A program made the translations under genes and the position numbers. From Rhizophagus clarus (lineage: Eukaryota; Glomeromycota; Glomeromycetes; Glomerales; Glomeraceae), in the NCBI GenBank assembly GCA_015698045.1, contig BLAL01000005.1:1302001-1366000 (forward strand): a DNA stretch of 64,000 nucleotides. Direction: 5' to 3'. The notes beneath the pieces were generated by a model. That model did no database searches and had not been told where the DNA came from. It worked only from the letters and a program-made list of their open reading frames with translations. Below are positions 1 through 12,539 of the stretch, piece after piece; position 1 is the first letter of the stretch; every line of letters begins with the position of its first letter.

Positions 1-2840
1 TACATATAATTTAAACTAACTAAATTCTTTATTTAAAAAATTATTTATTTAATAATATAGAGCGTAAGTTATTTAATTCTATTATATTTATATAATATTT
101 ACATATAATTTAAACTAACTAAATTCTTTATTTAAAAAATTATTTATTTAATAATATAGGGTGTAAGTTATTTAATTCTATTATATTTATATAATATTTA
201 CATATAATTTAAACTAACTAAATTCTTTATTTAAAAAATTATTTAAATATTTCAGATGGTAAGTTTTTATTTATTTAATTCTATTATATTTATATAATAT
301 TTATATATAATTTAAACTAACTAAATTCTTTATTTAAAAAATTATTTAAATATTTAGTTGGTAAGTTTTTATTTATTTAATTCTATTATATTTATATAAT
401 ATTTATATATAATTTAAACTAACTAAATTCTTTATATAAAAAATTATTTATTTAATAATATAGAGCGTAAGTTATTTAATTCTATTATATTTATATAATA
501 TTTACATATAATTTAAACTAATTAAATTCTTTATTTAAAAAATTATTTAAATATTTTAGTTGGTAAGTTTTTATTTATTTAATTCTATTATATTTATATA
601 ATATTTAAAACTAACTAAATTCTTTATTTAAAAAATTATTTATTTAATAATATAGAGAGTAAGTTATTTAATTCTATTATATTTATATAATATTTATATA
701 TAATTTAAACTAACTAAATTCTTTATTTAAAAAATTATTTATTTAATAATATAGAGCGTAAGTTATTTAATTCTATTATATTTATATAATATTTACATAT
801 AATTTAAACTAACTAAATTCTTTATTTAAAAAATTATTTAAATATTTCAGATGGTAAGTTTTTATTTATTTAATTCTATTATATTTATATAATATTTACA
901 TATAATTTAAACTAACTAAATTCTTTATTTAAAAAATTATTTAAATATTTTAGATGGTAAGTTTTTATTTATTTAATTCTATTATATTTATATAATATTT
1001 ACATATAATTTAAACTAACAATTTAAACTAACTATATTCTTTATTTAAAAAATTATTTATTTAATAATATAGAGCGTAAGTTATTTAATTCTATTATATT
1101 TGTATAATTTTTACATATAATTTAAATTAACTAAATTCTTTATTGAAAAAATTATTTATTTAATAATATAGAGCGTAAGTTATTTAATTCTATTATATTT
1201 ATATAATATTTACATATAATTTAAACTAACTAAATTCTTTATTTAAAAAATTATTTAAATATTTCAGTTGGTAAATTTTTATTTATTTAATTCTATTATA
1301 TTTATATAATATTTACATATAATTTAAACTAACTAAATTCTTTATTTAAAAAATTCTTTATTTAATAATATAGGGCGTAAGTTATTTAATTCTATTATAT
1401 TTATATAATATTTACATATAATTTAAACTAACTAAATTCTTTATTTAAAAAATTATTTAAATATTTCAGTTGGTAAATTTTTATTTATTTAATTCTATTA
1501 TATTTATATAATATTTACATATAATTTAAACTAACTAAATTCTTTATTTAAAAAATTATTTAAATATTTCAGATGGTAAGTTTTTATTTATTTAATTCTA
1601 TTATATTTATATAATATTTACATATAATTTAAACTAACTAAATTCTTTATTTAAAAAATTCTTTATTTAATAATATAGGGCGTAAGTTATTTAATTCTAT
1701 TATATTTATATAATATTTACATATAATTTAAACTAACTAAATTCTTTATTTAAAAAATTATTTAAATATTTCAGTTGGTAAATTTTTATTTATTTAATTC
1801 TATTATATTTATATAATATTTACATATAATTTAAACTAACTAAATTCTTTATTTAAAAAATTCTTTATTTAATAATATAGGGCGTAAGTTATTTAATTCT
1901 ATTATATTTATATAATATTTACATATAATTTATACTAACTAAATTCTTTATTTAAAAAATTATTTAAATATTTCAGATGGTAAGTTTTTATTTATTTAAT
2001 TCTATTATATTTATATAATATTTACATATAATTTATACTAACTAAATTCTTTATTTAAAAAATTATTTATTTAATAATATAGGGTGTAAGTTATTTAATT
2101 CTATTATATTTATATAATATTTACATATAATTTAAACTAACAATTTAAACTAACTAAATTTTTTATTTAAAAAATTATTTAAATATTTTAGATAGTAAGT
2201 TTTTATTTATTTAATTCTATTATATTTATATAATATTTACATATAATTTAAACTAACTAAATTCTTTATTTAAAAAATTATTTATTTAATAATATAGGGC
2301 GTAAGTTATTTAATTCTATTATATTTATATAATATTTACATATAATTTAAACTAACTAAATTCTTTATTTAAAAAATTATTTAAATATTTCAGATGGTAA
2401 GTTTTTATTTATTTAATTCTATTATATTTATATAATATTTACATATAATTTAAACTAATTAAATTCTTTATTTAAAAAATTATTTAAATATTTTAGTTGG
2501 TAAGTTTTTATTTATTTAATTCTATTATATTTATATAATATTTATATATAATTTAAACTAATTAAATTCTTTATTTAAAAATTTATTTATTTAATGATAT
2601 AGAGTGTAAGTTATTTAATTTTATTATATTTATATAATATTTACATATAATTTAAACTAATTAAATTTTTTATTTAAATAAATTTACAAATTGCATTGTT
2701 TTATAAAAAAAACTAATTAAAATTTTAATTTAAATAATTTAGCTTGTAAGTATTATTAATTATTAAAAATAATTATTTAATATTATAATAATTTTTTTTA
2801 ATATTTATTTTAAAATTCTAAATTAATTTAGTTGGTAAGT
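1..2840 (+). repeat. Tandem array of intron-like units separated by 3-nt putative microexons
   Basis: About 28 head-to-tail units, mostly 96-106 bp, continuing past the left edge. Each unit starts with a 5' splice-site hexamer (GTAAGT in 25, GTAAAT in 3), carries a branch-site-like AACTAAC or AACTAAT, and ends in TAG or CAG. Exactly three bases follow before the next GTAAGT. The triplets begin at 61, 160, 256, 358, 464, 560, 656, 755, 851, 954, 1073, 1172, 1268, 1374, 1470, 1573, 1679, 1775, 1881, 1977, 2083, 2192, 2298, 2394, 2497, 2603, 2743 and 2832. Two unit types mix: one ends AATATAG followed by AGC, GGC, GGT, AGA or AGT; the other ends ATTTCAG or TTTTAG followed by ATG, TTG or ATA. No triplet is a stop codon. 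Units 2743 and 2832 have diverged flanks but keep the motif. The repeat is certain; splicing is inferred from motifs only. Confidence 0.95.
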
Positions 2841-3164
2841 TATGTTATTTATATAAAATTAAATTATTTATATTATTTATTTATTATTAAAAATTTATAA
2901 TTTTATTTAAATTTTAGAGTAAGTATTGTTAATTCATAATCTGAATATTAATCAGTGAAATTTATAGATAAGTTGTTTTTTATTTTTATTAAAAAGAAAA
3001 TTATTAATACATTTGAAGCTGTTATAAAATAAGTATTAAATAATTTTCAAAATTTACCTTATTTTTAGATGATAATTTTTACTGATTTATATCTAAATTT
3101 CAAATTAATATATTTATTAATTATATTTTATTATAAATTATAATATATTTTATTTTAAATATAG
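2841..3164 (+). other. Decayed end of the intron array leading to the kinase exon
   Basis: This AT-rich stretch joins the regular array to the first kinase exon. It holds weaker unit boundaries: TTTTAG, one A, then GTAAGT at 2912-2924; TATAG-ATAAGT near 2975; and TTTTTAG-ATG followed by ATAATT in place of a donor at 3062-3077. It ends in AAATATAG at 3157-3164, a good acceptor for the kinase exon. The order of decay suggests the array expanded from within an intron upstream of this exon. Confidence 0.6.
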
Positions 3165-6100
3165 ATTTGGAAATAGTGGAAGTAAAATTATGGATCAATT
3201 TATTTTTAAAAATGAATTAAAATGGATTCCTTATAATAAATTTACAAATATTGAATATCTTAATAAAGGAGGATTTAGTATTATTTATAAAGCTACTTAT
3301 ATGAATATTAAAATAATATTAAAATGTTTCAATTATTTTAATAATTTAAATGAAAATTTAGAAGATTTTTTAAATGAAGTATAATTATTTATTTTTTTTA
3401 TTTTTTTGTTTATTTAATTTATAATTTATTTAAACTAATTTATTTAATGTTATTTTTTGTAGTGGAAAATTATTTCTTATCCAGATGAAATTATTAATAT
3501 ATTTGGATTTACGAAAAATCCAGATACTTTGGATTATATGTTAATAATGGAATATGCAAATAAAGATAATTTAAGAAAATGTTTACCAGAAATAACAAAT
3601 ACTTGGGAACAAAAATTATTTTTATTATATCAAATTATTAATGGTCTTAATAATATACATGAAGAAAATCTTATTCATTATGATTTTCATGATGGTAATA
3701 TTTTATGTATTAAATATAATAATATATATGGAGCTTATATTAGTGATTATTTAGGATCATATCAATCTGCAAAATCTTTTTTAAAAGAAGATAATATTTA
3801 TGGTGTTATACCATTTATGGCACCTGAAATTTTAAAAGGTGCAGTTTATACTTCAGCTAGTAATATATATAGTTTTTCTATGATTATGTGGGAATTTACA
3901 TCTGGAATTCCACCATTTAATAATAGAGCACATGATTTACAACTTGCTTTAAGTATTTGTAAAGGTGAACGACCAGAAATTATTGAAAATACTCCACAAT
4001 GTTATATTGATTTAATGAAAAAATGTTGGAATGAAGATCCATTAAAAAGGCCATCTGCATCAGAAGTATTAAATATTATTAAAAAATGGATTTTTAAATT
4101 TTCTAATGAAATTGATGAAAAATTAAAAAGTAATATTATGGAATTTATTAATACACCAACTGGCTGTAATAATCTTATTATTGAATTTCATGAACAAGCA
4201 TATTATACAAGTCGTATACTTGATTTTACTAGTGAAGAATTAAATAAAATTTTAGAAGAATCACAAAATTTAAAATTTCTTGAAAAAGAAGAAAATATTG
4301 AACAAGAATTTTTTAAATTAAAAAAAATTGCTGAAACTTCTCAAAATGAGTTAAAAGAAAAGCAAATGGAATTGATTACTTTACAACAAAAAAATTCTCA
4401 ATTTGAACAAGATATTCAAGATTTAAAATTTAATTTGAATGTAAAAATTAAAGAATTTGTAGAAAAAGAAAATACTTTACAAACTCAAATTACTTTAACT
4501 GATAATTTATTTAAACAGTTAGAACAAAATAAGTTGATTAATCAGCAATTTCAAATTCAAATTAATCAGTTAAATCAAGAAAAAAATAATCTTCAAGATC
4601 AATTAAATCAAAAAGAAACCAATGTTCAAGAATATAAAAATCAATTAATTTATTTTCAAAATAATTATAAACAAATAGAAGATGAAAATCTTAAATTAGA
4701 AAAGATTGCTAAAATTTATTATCAAGTTTCTCAAAATGAGTTAGTTAATTTACAACAAAAAAATTCTCAATTTGAGCAAGATAATCAAAATCTGAAATTT
4801 GATTTAACTACACAAATTGAAGAATTTGCAGAAAAAGAAAATACTTTACAAATTCAAATTGATCAGTTAAAACAAGAAAAAATTGGAATTTTACAAGATC
4901 AAAAGCTTGCTATTAAAAAATTAACTAAATTAGAAAAGAAAATTAATTATTTGGAACCAGAATTGAATAATCAAGAACAAATTAATCAAAATCTAAAACT
5001 TGATTTAGCTAAACAAATTAAAGAATTTGCAGATAAAGAAAATACTTTACAAACTCAAATTTCTGATTTACAAAATGAAATTTATGAAAAAGAAGCTTTA
5101 ACTAGCAACTTAACTAAACAATTGAAACAAAATAAATTGACTAATCAGAAAGTACAATTTCAAATTGATCAGCTAGAACAAGAAAAAATCAATTTACAAA
5201 AAAATTTAAGCCAAATAGAAACTAATATTCAAGAATTAGAATTTTTGCAAGAAAACTTATTTGAACAAAAAGAGCAATTGGAAATTAAATTAAATCAATC
5301 CCAAATTAATTATGAGCAATTAGAACAAGAAAAAATCAATTTGCATAATATGATGGTAGGAATTTTACAAGATCAAAAGCTTACCGATAAATTGAAATTT
5401 AAATTAACTAAGTTAAAAAAAGAAATTAATCAATTGGAACAAAAATTGAATAATGAAAAACAAATCAAAGAGCAATTAACTCAAGCTTTACATATTAAAG
5501 ATGATAAAATAAATGAATTGGAACAAAAATTAATTAACCTTGATAATGAGCGTATTAAAAAGTTAAAAGATAAGAGTACTGAACTTAATGAAATCAAAAA
5601 GGAGTTAATAATTAAATTGTCTAGTGGAGAAAATACCAAAGAGGTTCATAAAGAAAGAGAAGCTAAAGAAAAAGAGATGAATGAGCTTAAACAAGAATTA
5701 TTAAGAACTTCAGCCTCTTACAATGTTAATAGAAAAAAACAAGTTTTCAATCAAGTTAATAATTTTATGAAATCCAAAGATAATTTCCTAACTTTACGAG
5801 AAGAAGCTATTGAAAAATTGCAAAATTGTTATAATCATCTAGAAAGTTCTATTAATAAAGAAAGAGTAGAGGATAAATATACAAAAGAATTTCAAAATAT
5901 TCTTGTAAAATATAATGATGGATTACTAAAGTTGAACAAAGGTTATAATTCCTTAATGAATTTTATTCAAAAAAATAAAGAGTTGAAAGTTACTATTAAA
6001 ATTAATAATATTCTTAAATTGGAATCTTTTAATATTGATAGATACAATATCTTTAAATTTGCTACTAATTTTCAAGAAGGAAACAGGATTAAATTAAATT

Positions 6101-6201
6101 CTAGTATGATGGCAGAAGATATAAAATCATTAAAAAAGAATCTGGATGAATTGAAGGCAGAATTAGAACAAGAAGAAAAGGAATTAAAGAATTTAAAATG
6201 A
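3165..6201 (+). CDS. Kinase-like protein with long C-terminal coiled coil; possible pseudokinase
   Basis: Two exons read as one kinase fold: 3165/3190-3378 (N-lobe) and 3463-6201. The intron 3379-3462 is phase 0 and sits where the paralogues have theirs. From Met-3190 the product is about 975 residues; the frame is open back to the acceptor at 3164, so the true N-terminus may lie upstream. Residues ~25-45 hold a glycine loop (NKGGFSIIYKA) and an ILK lysine. The catalytic loop is HYDFHDGN, not HRD, and DFG is DYL, while APE and the C-lobe (CWNEDPLKRPSA) are normal. Activity is therefore doubtful, although both key Asp residues remain. From about residue 300 to the end the protein is Q/E/K/N/L-rich with heptad-like repeats, including recurring LQQKNSQFEQD and KENTLQTQI blocks. 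The paralogues' CxxC zinc ribbon is missing; the intron-like array occupies that position. Confidence 0.85.
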
Positions 6202-9200
6202 TTAGAACAGTACATTTAACAAATGGCCTGTTAGTTTACTGAAATGAATCAAAATGTATGAAATATCCTTATAGATTTATTGAATATTATAACAAGTATT
6301 TTTTTCATGAACTTTGGAAATTTTTTTTATTAAATTATAACTCTATTTTTATATTTTTTATTTGTTTTCAAGAGGTTTTAAAAATAAAGAACAATAAAAA
6401 AACCTTTATATAAGTATAACAAATTTCATTTACCGTACATGACATTAAATGTTTTTACTTTATTTTAAATTAAACAAACAGTATATGTTATATACAAACC
6501 ATTTTTATTAATATCCATCCAAAACAAAATTAGCTAGCTGATGTCATTTACTGACTATTTCACGGGTATTTAAAAGTAATGTTATATAAATACATACATC
6601 CATTTATTAATTCATTAAATTCATTTATTAATTATACATATGGTCTTTTAATATATATTTTAATTTAGTGCATATTTTAAATATTAAACCCTTTATATTT
6701 CTTTATAGAATAATTCATTTCTTAATGTGTTTTAATCGTCCTCATCATTTAAAACGTTCCAGTTTTTAATGTTTTGCTTGAAAACGGTTTAGATTAATCT
6801 TCAGTTAGAAATTTACGTCTTTAAAATTTAAATCAATCTAGAGGAATCTGCTCATTATCATCAACAAAGCCAAAGCAATAAGTTGCTATTAGAGATACAT
6901 TTAACAGAAATGTTTAAACCTTAATTTAATTTATGAAGTTATATAATTGGTAAGTAATTTGCTGATATATTCTTATTTTTAAAAGAATAAGATTTTTTAC
7001 TTTTCTTGAATATATTCAACAAACATTTGAAAACATTTAAAGGATGATACTACAACTTTTAAATAAAAGATCTTCTATAACTCTTACACAATTAACGTCA
7101 TCTTTTTCAGTATTTAATTAACTAATTTTAACGCTTATGCAAAAAGGATAATACCTTCTATGGATTTTATTTGTTTTAATTAACCCTGAAACAATAATGT
7201 ATCAATTGATAATAAAAATAGATCAGAAGAATATGAACTGATGAAGATTCTGAATCGCTAAATTGAGAATATGGCATAGTAAGTTTTGATAGATATAATG
7301 TAGTCAAATATTAGATAATTTTTTTTTTTTTTATTTCAGATAGAATTTTTTCATATTTTAATAATCTTCTTTGTATTTGTAGTATTTAAAATCTCGTTTA
7401 TAAAATATACAAAAAAAAACCAATCATCCATTTAGCAAAAATTTTATGATTTTTTTAATAATAATATTTATAACTAAATCTTTTCCATTCAATGGAAGAA
7501 TCAGTATAAATATAATTATGTTACAAAATTTTAATAAATCTTTTTATATTCATTGTTTAAAGTTATAAACTTGTCATAAAATAAGCTATTGGTAATAGTG
7601 GTGAATATTGGACCAATTGGATTTATAAAGACACCGTATAGTGTAATTCATTTTTTAAAACCTGTTATATAAAAGTTTAATTTGAGCTTAATTTATTGAA
7701 CTGATTTTTTGACCTTTGATGTGTAGAATTATTAAAAAAAAAAAATTAGGCATAGTATATTTTATTACGAGTATTTTTAAAATTTACTTGATCAAAGTAA
7801 TAAAATTTGAATATCAGTTTGGTCTATAAACAAAACTGAATATTTTGATATAATTGTGTACTAGCATATGTTATAAAGATTTTTTGCTTGAAAGAAAATA
7901 TTTAAAAAAATTAATTAATCACGAGAGTTTTCATCAAAATTATCGAGATTCAAAATAATTTTTTTTTAAATATATTCATTTAATTTAATTTAGATTCATA
8001 ATATTTATTATGATAACCATAAATTTTTTTTAATTGATGTCTTAGTGTTAGCAATAAAAGTAGAGTATTTAGAATTATGTAATATACCTATATCACACCA
8101 TCCTATACAATATATATTAATTATCATGATTAGATAATCCGATCAAATGTAATAATATATAAAAGCAGGTAAGATAAGTCGTTTCTTTATTGTATACATG
8201 TCTTTTTATTATAAAAATAAAAATTATTACATCTTTTTCCTTGTTATTATATGATGTTTTTACATAGTACTTTTCAGTGGGAGGGTTTCATTTATAAATA
8301 AAATTATGAATATACATAAAGTTTATTATATTTTGATATGCTAATAAGTTTGAAGTATCCTCATACATTCTTATACACTTCCATTGATTATTTTTAGTTT
8401 GTGCGGAACGAATAAATTGTTCCACACAACATCAATAAGCTTACTCTTTAAGTTAAAGGCACAATAATAATATGGATTATTGTCATTGTAAACGATGATG
8501 TTTGTTCATTATGTGACGAATCGAGTCTATTGATTAAATTATTCTAATTAGATAATATCAAAACTTAAATTTACAAGATAAATCTGATTATTTTGGATTA
8601 AGTTGATACCATCTATATATTGATCCATCTAATAATTGAATTGTCATCTCCACTATAAATAATGAAAAAATTTTTCCTTTTGATAACATTCATATCTTTG
8701 TGATAGGATTCACAATTATGTCTTAACAATTTCATCATTATGAGTATTATTATCATCTTTATTATAATAGATTGTATTATCGATTTTTATGAAAATTCAA
8801 TTATAAATATACTCTAATCTTTTCAAAGTGTCTGTTACTATAAAATTGAAATAACACATTTTATTGTGTAAAAAATGGTTTAAAAAAATCTGACAGACAT
8901 ATAAAAAAATGTGCAACTCTTTTGCATCTAATAATTTAGTTATACAAATTTTTTTACTTTGACATAAATAAAATTGATAGATTTGACATGCGAACGTATG
9001 GTATCATAGGGTATCATCAGAAATACGGCATATATTCTCATATTTGTCTTATCTTATTAATACTTTGATAAATTTTAAAACGTACATGATACTACTGGAT
9101 ACTCAGTTTATATAAGCTTATCATTACTGATTATACATATTGTTATTGTAGCTTTTGAATTATATTTGTGTTGGTAAAAAATTAATATCTAATATTAAGC

Positions 9201-10070
9201 AAAAATTAAGGTAAAAATTAGAAATAATTATACTTAAAAGAATGTAACAGGTCTGTTAATAATAAAAAAAAAATTGCTACAGTACCAAAGAATCTGAACA
9301 AGTATGTGACGCCATGAATTATGATGGGATCATATAACAATAAAACTTCGTGAATATTGTCAATACTGTCAATATCGCATAAGAGATACAACACAAATAT
9401 TAAAGGGTGTTAAAAGTTAAAACTTAAAAGCGTGATACTTTTGATTATGGAATATAGTCGGTAGTGATGTTAGATGGTATTCTAGTATACTGGTCATGAG
9501 TTGCAAGAGATTACACGAATACCAAGTGATAATGGAAAAAAAAGATTAAGCTCCTAATTAGTAACTTAAAGGCAACTATCATTTTCTATAATAAAAAGAA
9601 TTTAAGTGTAAAATCTTCAAAAAATAAAATATCTGTAATGATAATGGGCGTTCAAAGAACAGAAAAAAAGAATAATAATAAGCGAAAAGAAAGCAAAAAG
9701 AAGTTCAGAGAGAAGGATGACAAACTTGACATTTATTAGACACTATCAAAATAGGTTTAGGGGTGAACTACTATTAAGTAAAAAAGCTTAACTAAATAAA
9801 GCCGCTCAATTTAAAAGTTAATGAAACAGATGTAATATGATGTAAAATTTCGCTATAAATATAATAAATTAATTATAACTTATCATGACAATTTGTTTTG
9901 TCACAAGGCCCATGAAATTATATTCGAAAATTTATATGATAAATCAACTGACCTATAAGTCATTAGCCTATAAAAATGTCTAAATTTTCATGATTAAGAT
10001 TTAAAAATAGAAATTAGATGAAACAATTGAAACATGTATGAGTTACAGCTCGTAAATAGTATATAATAGA
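6202..10070. other. Gene-poor AT-rich stretch
   Basis: No protein gene can be supported. AATAAA-like signals lie near 6385-6400, downstream of the coiled-coil kinase gene. On the minus strand at about 6735-6790 a short open stretch (reading NIKNWNVLNDEDD then stop) resembles the acidic end of the transposase at 15.65 kb and may be a decayed transposase tail. A dispersed repeat lies at 8980-9150. The rest shows only homopolymer runs and short direct repeats. Confidence 0.6.
8980..9150. repeat. Dispersed repeat, copy 1 (second copy at 45855-46003)
   Basis: The segment starting GATTTGACATGCG, with a central TATCATAGGGTATCATC and a later ATACTCAGT, recurs in the same orientation at 45855-46003. 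The two copies are alignable over about 130-150 bp with small indels. No inverted ends or coding potential were seen. At the second site the repeat abuts a broken kinase fragment. Confidence 0.75.
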
Positions 10071-10079
10071 TAACTTTTA

Positions 10080-11490
10080 TTATTTCATTGAATAATTTTG
10101 GATATATAATTTATATAAAAAGGGGGAATGAAAAAAAAATCAAATAATTAGTCATTATTTTATTGTGAAAAAGATTAATTTGCTAATTTAGATACAATAA
10201 AAATAATTGTGACCTCGTAAGGTAGGAAAAAGAAAACTTACATAGATTACGATTTTGTACGGATCCCGATTACCTAAGGGGACTTGCTATGACTAGCTTT
10301 TATCAACAATATACCAACCAATAACTGAACATGCAAACCAACATATTCTTCAATGTTCAATGCGAATGGAACATAAAACAGTCTAGAAGGCACTGTATAT
10401 CAGAAGGTTTAAATTGAATTATTCCAAATTTGACATCTTGATTCAGTGTATTAATAATAGGAATTTAGAAACAACCATGTTTTAAAAGTCTTCATCAACA
10501 TTTCCTTTATAATTGGCAACGAATTGGAAAATGACTGGTTCCAGTCTATCTAGTTAGAAATTACTTTTCTTAGCGTAACCAATTTTCAGGACACGACTCA
10601 TAGTCTCCACGTGATCCAAAGATAAAATATTCTTTCATCGCATATTTTGTCAAAAAAAATCTCAACATATTCATTGTAAAAGGTTGAATATAATAAATAA
10701 AAATTTAAACAAAATATTTCTATCATTTCACGAAAAAATAATTTCTCAATACCACTTTCTTAGTTATGTATCACGTTCAATGACTCTGCCTACATAGATT
10801 TTGCCATATGTTACATTGCTGATTTAGCTAGAGAAAATTTAATAACATAGTTATAAAACTTTTTAGGATGTTTCGATATATTCAAAATCTATACAGTACA
10901 AATACACCTTTGTAAAGAAAGGACTTGGAACAAACAGTTTATTTTTTATCAGAAATGAAATTTTAAAAAAAAAACGATTTACATTTTTTGAATTTTGTAA
11001 TTTATAAATTGATTGAATATGATGAATATAAAGTATATTTATTGTATATGTGTTTGGTGATAGAATATGTAAAATATAGAATTTATAATAGCATCTGATA
11101 TAATTAAATCGTATATCTTGCTTGTCAAAACTTATTTTATGCTTATTTTTTTGTCACAGAGTCAGAGTCATTGAGTCATTATAAGAATAAAAGAATTTTT
11201 ACTTACTTTCACCACAAAGACAGTGACAACGGCATGACTTACAACTATTGCATAATGCAACATTTCCACAGCCATTCACAGAACATGCACCGCCCTAAAT
11301 AAAAAAAACAAGTTAGTTAATAAATAACATTTTAGTAGAAGACTCATGACTCTGTGACTCTTACTTTTATAAGACATTTTTTTTTTAAAAAAAAAAAAGA
11401 AAAAAAAAGTCTTTAAATAACCATAAAAATCTTCGGAATTTAATGTAATCTTGCTATAACTCAATATGACAATTATTTTGTCACTGCACC
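10080..11490 (-). pseudogene. Decayed DUF4419 copy A with flanks
   Basis: Positions ~10290-10640 match the 3' half of the intact DUF4419 gene at 13977-15068, in the same order and strand, but with deletions, frameshifts and stop codons. The 3' flank at 10080-10290 matches 13740-13980. Right of about 10640 the similarity passes from the intact gene to copy B's flank (~13010-13500), so copies A and B share a history the intact gene lacks. A small Cys-rich reading frame lies at 11208-11297. Confidence 0.75.
11208..11297 (-). other. Possible Cys-rich terminal exon
   Basis: After an acceptor-like ATTTAG, minus strand, a stretch of about 30 codons ends in TAA. It contains nine cysteines in NGCGN, CNSC, CKSC and CRCHCLCG spacing, which looks like a metal-binding tail rather than random AT-rich DNA. 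A donor-like CAG/GTAACG lies upstream near 11530, but the frame across that junction is not clean. I do not recognise the family. The corresponding place in copy B (~13510-13590) keeps only fragments. It may be a remnant. Confidence 0.3.
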
Positions 11491-12539
11491 GGGTACACCG
11501 AATTTTAAATCGAATCAGGACCCGTTACCTGCACGACTCTTGCCAATTATTAATTTTATAGTTTTCATCGCTAAGCCACGAAACCCATGATAAAAAAAGT
11601 GGAGAAATTGTAGTAAATGATTTTTGACCAAAGAATACCTTTAACAGAAATCCTAAACATATACCGCGCAAAATCTTACAGTTCCACGTGATTTTACACG
11701 TGTGCAATCTTCTTAAACAAACTTCGTTAAACGATGGATTAAACTTCTTAAGATGTATTTAATAAATTTAGTCATCTTTGTTTCGAGATAATTTTTCTTC
11801 TAAAATAAAGCTAATTGATACAATCGAAATTCTATGTACAGATGCCCTATGTACTGATAATTGCATGTACCGACAAAATTTCTATGTCTCGCTTTCATAT
11901 TAAAAAGTATCGTTGTACCAATACTAATGTTGTGATGTACCTTTTTGCCCTTTATAATAGTGTATGGTAACATGTACCAACGATTTTTCTGGAATTATAA
12001 AATTAAAATTTTCTTTAAAATTTTGCATCATCTCAAGTCTGGTCTGAATTAGATTTGGCTATTAATGTTGTTACATGCCGGTAATTCAATACCAATATTT
12101 TAAAAACAATAATATCAGTTCGACTGTTATAATAGTTAAGTAATAACACTTTCTTATATTATATATAATTTTGTTTATCTTATTTATCAAAAAGAAAAAA
12201 TTTTTTTATCCCAATTTGTTATAATTATTAATACGAAATTGTTAAAATGTAATAAAACTTAAATCACCGGTTTGTCTATAAATTTTATGATTTGTTGATT
12301 AAATTTCTATTTCTAGCCTTATTTGTAGTAGTAATGGTATTAGACTAATAAACAAACACAATTCGTGTATGTGATTTCAATCTTCCATAAAAAAGTCGAA
12401 TGAAAAAAAATATTATTGAAGAGCCTTTAATCGTAATTATTGTAAAAAATTTAAATTCCGATTGAAACACATAATAAAACAATTGTAAAGTCGTAAGAGA
12501 GAAAAAATAATTTGACTGCAGTAGTACTGCAGCTATAAC

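Noticed and set aside
1..2840. CRISPR-like or telomere-like array
   Set aside because: Units are contiguous with no variable spacers, have ~100-bp period and contain splice-site motifs. No cas-like genes and no G-rich telomere motif.
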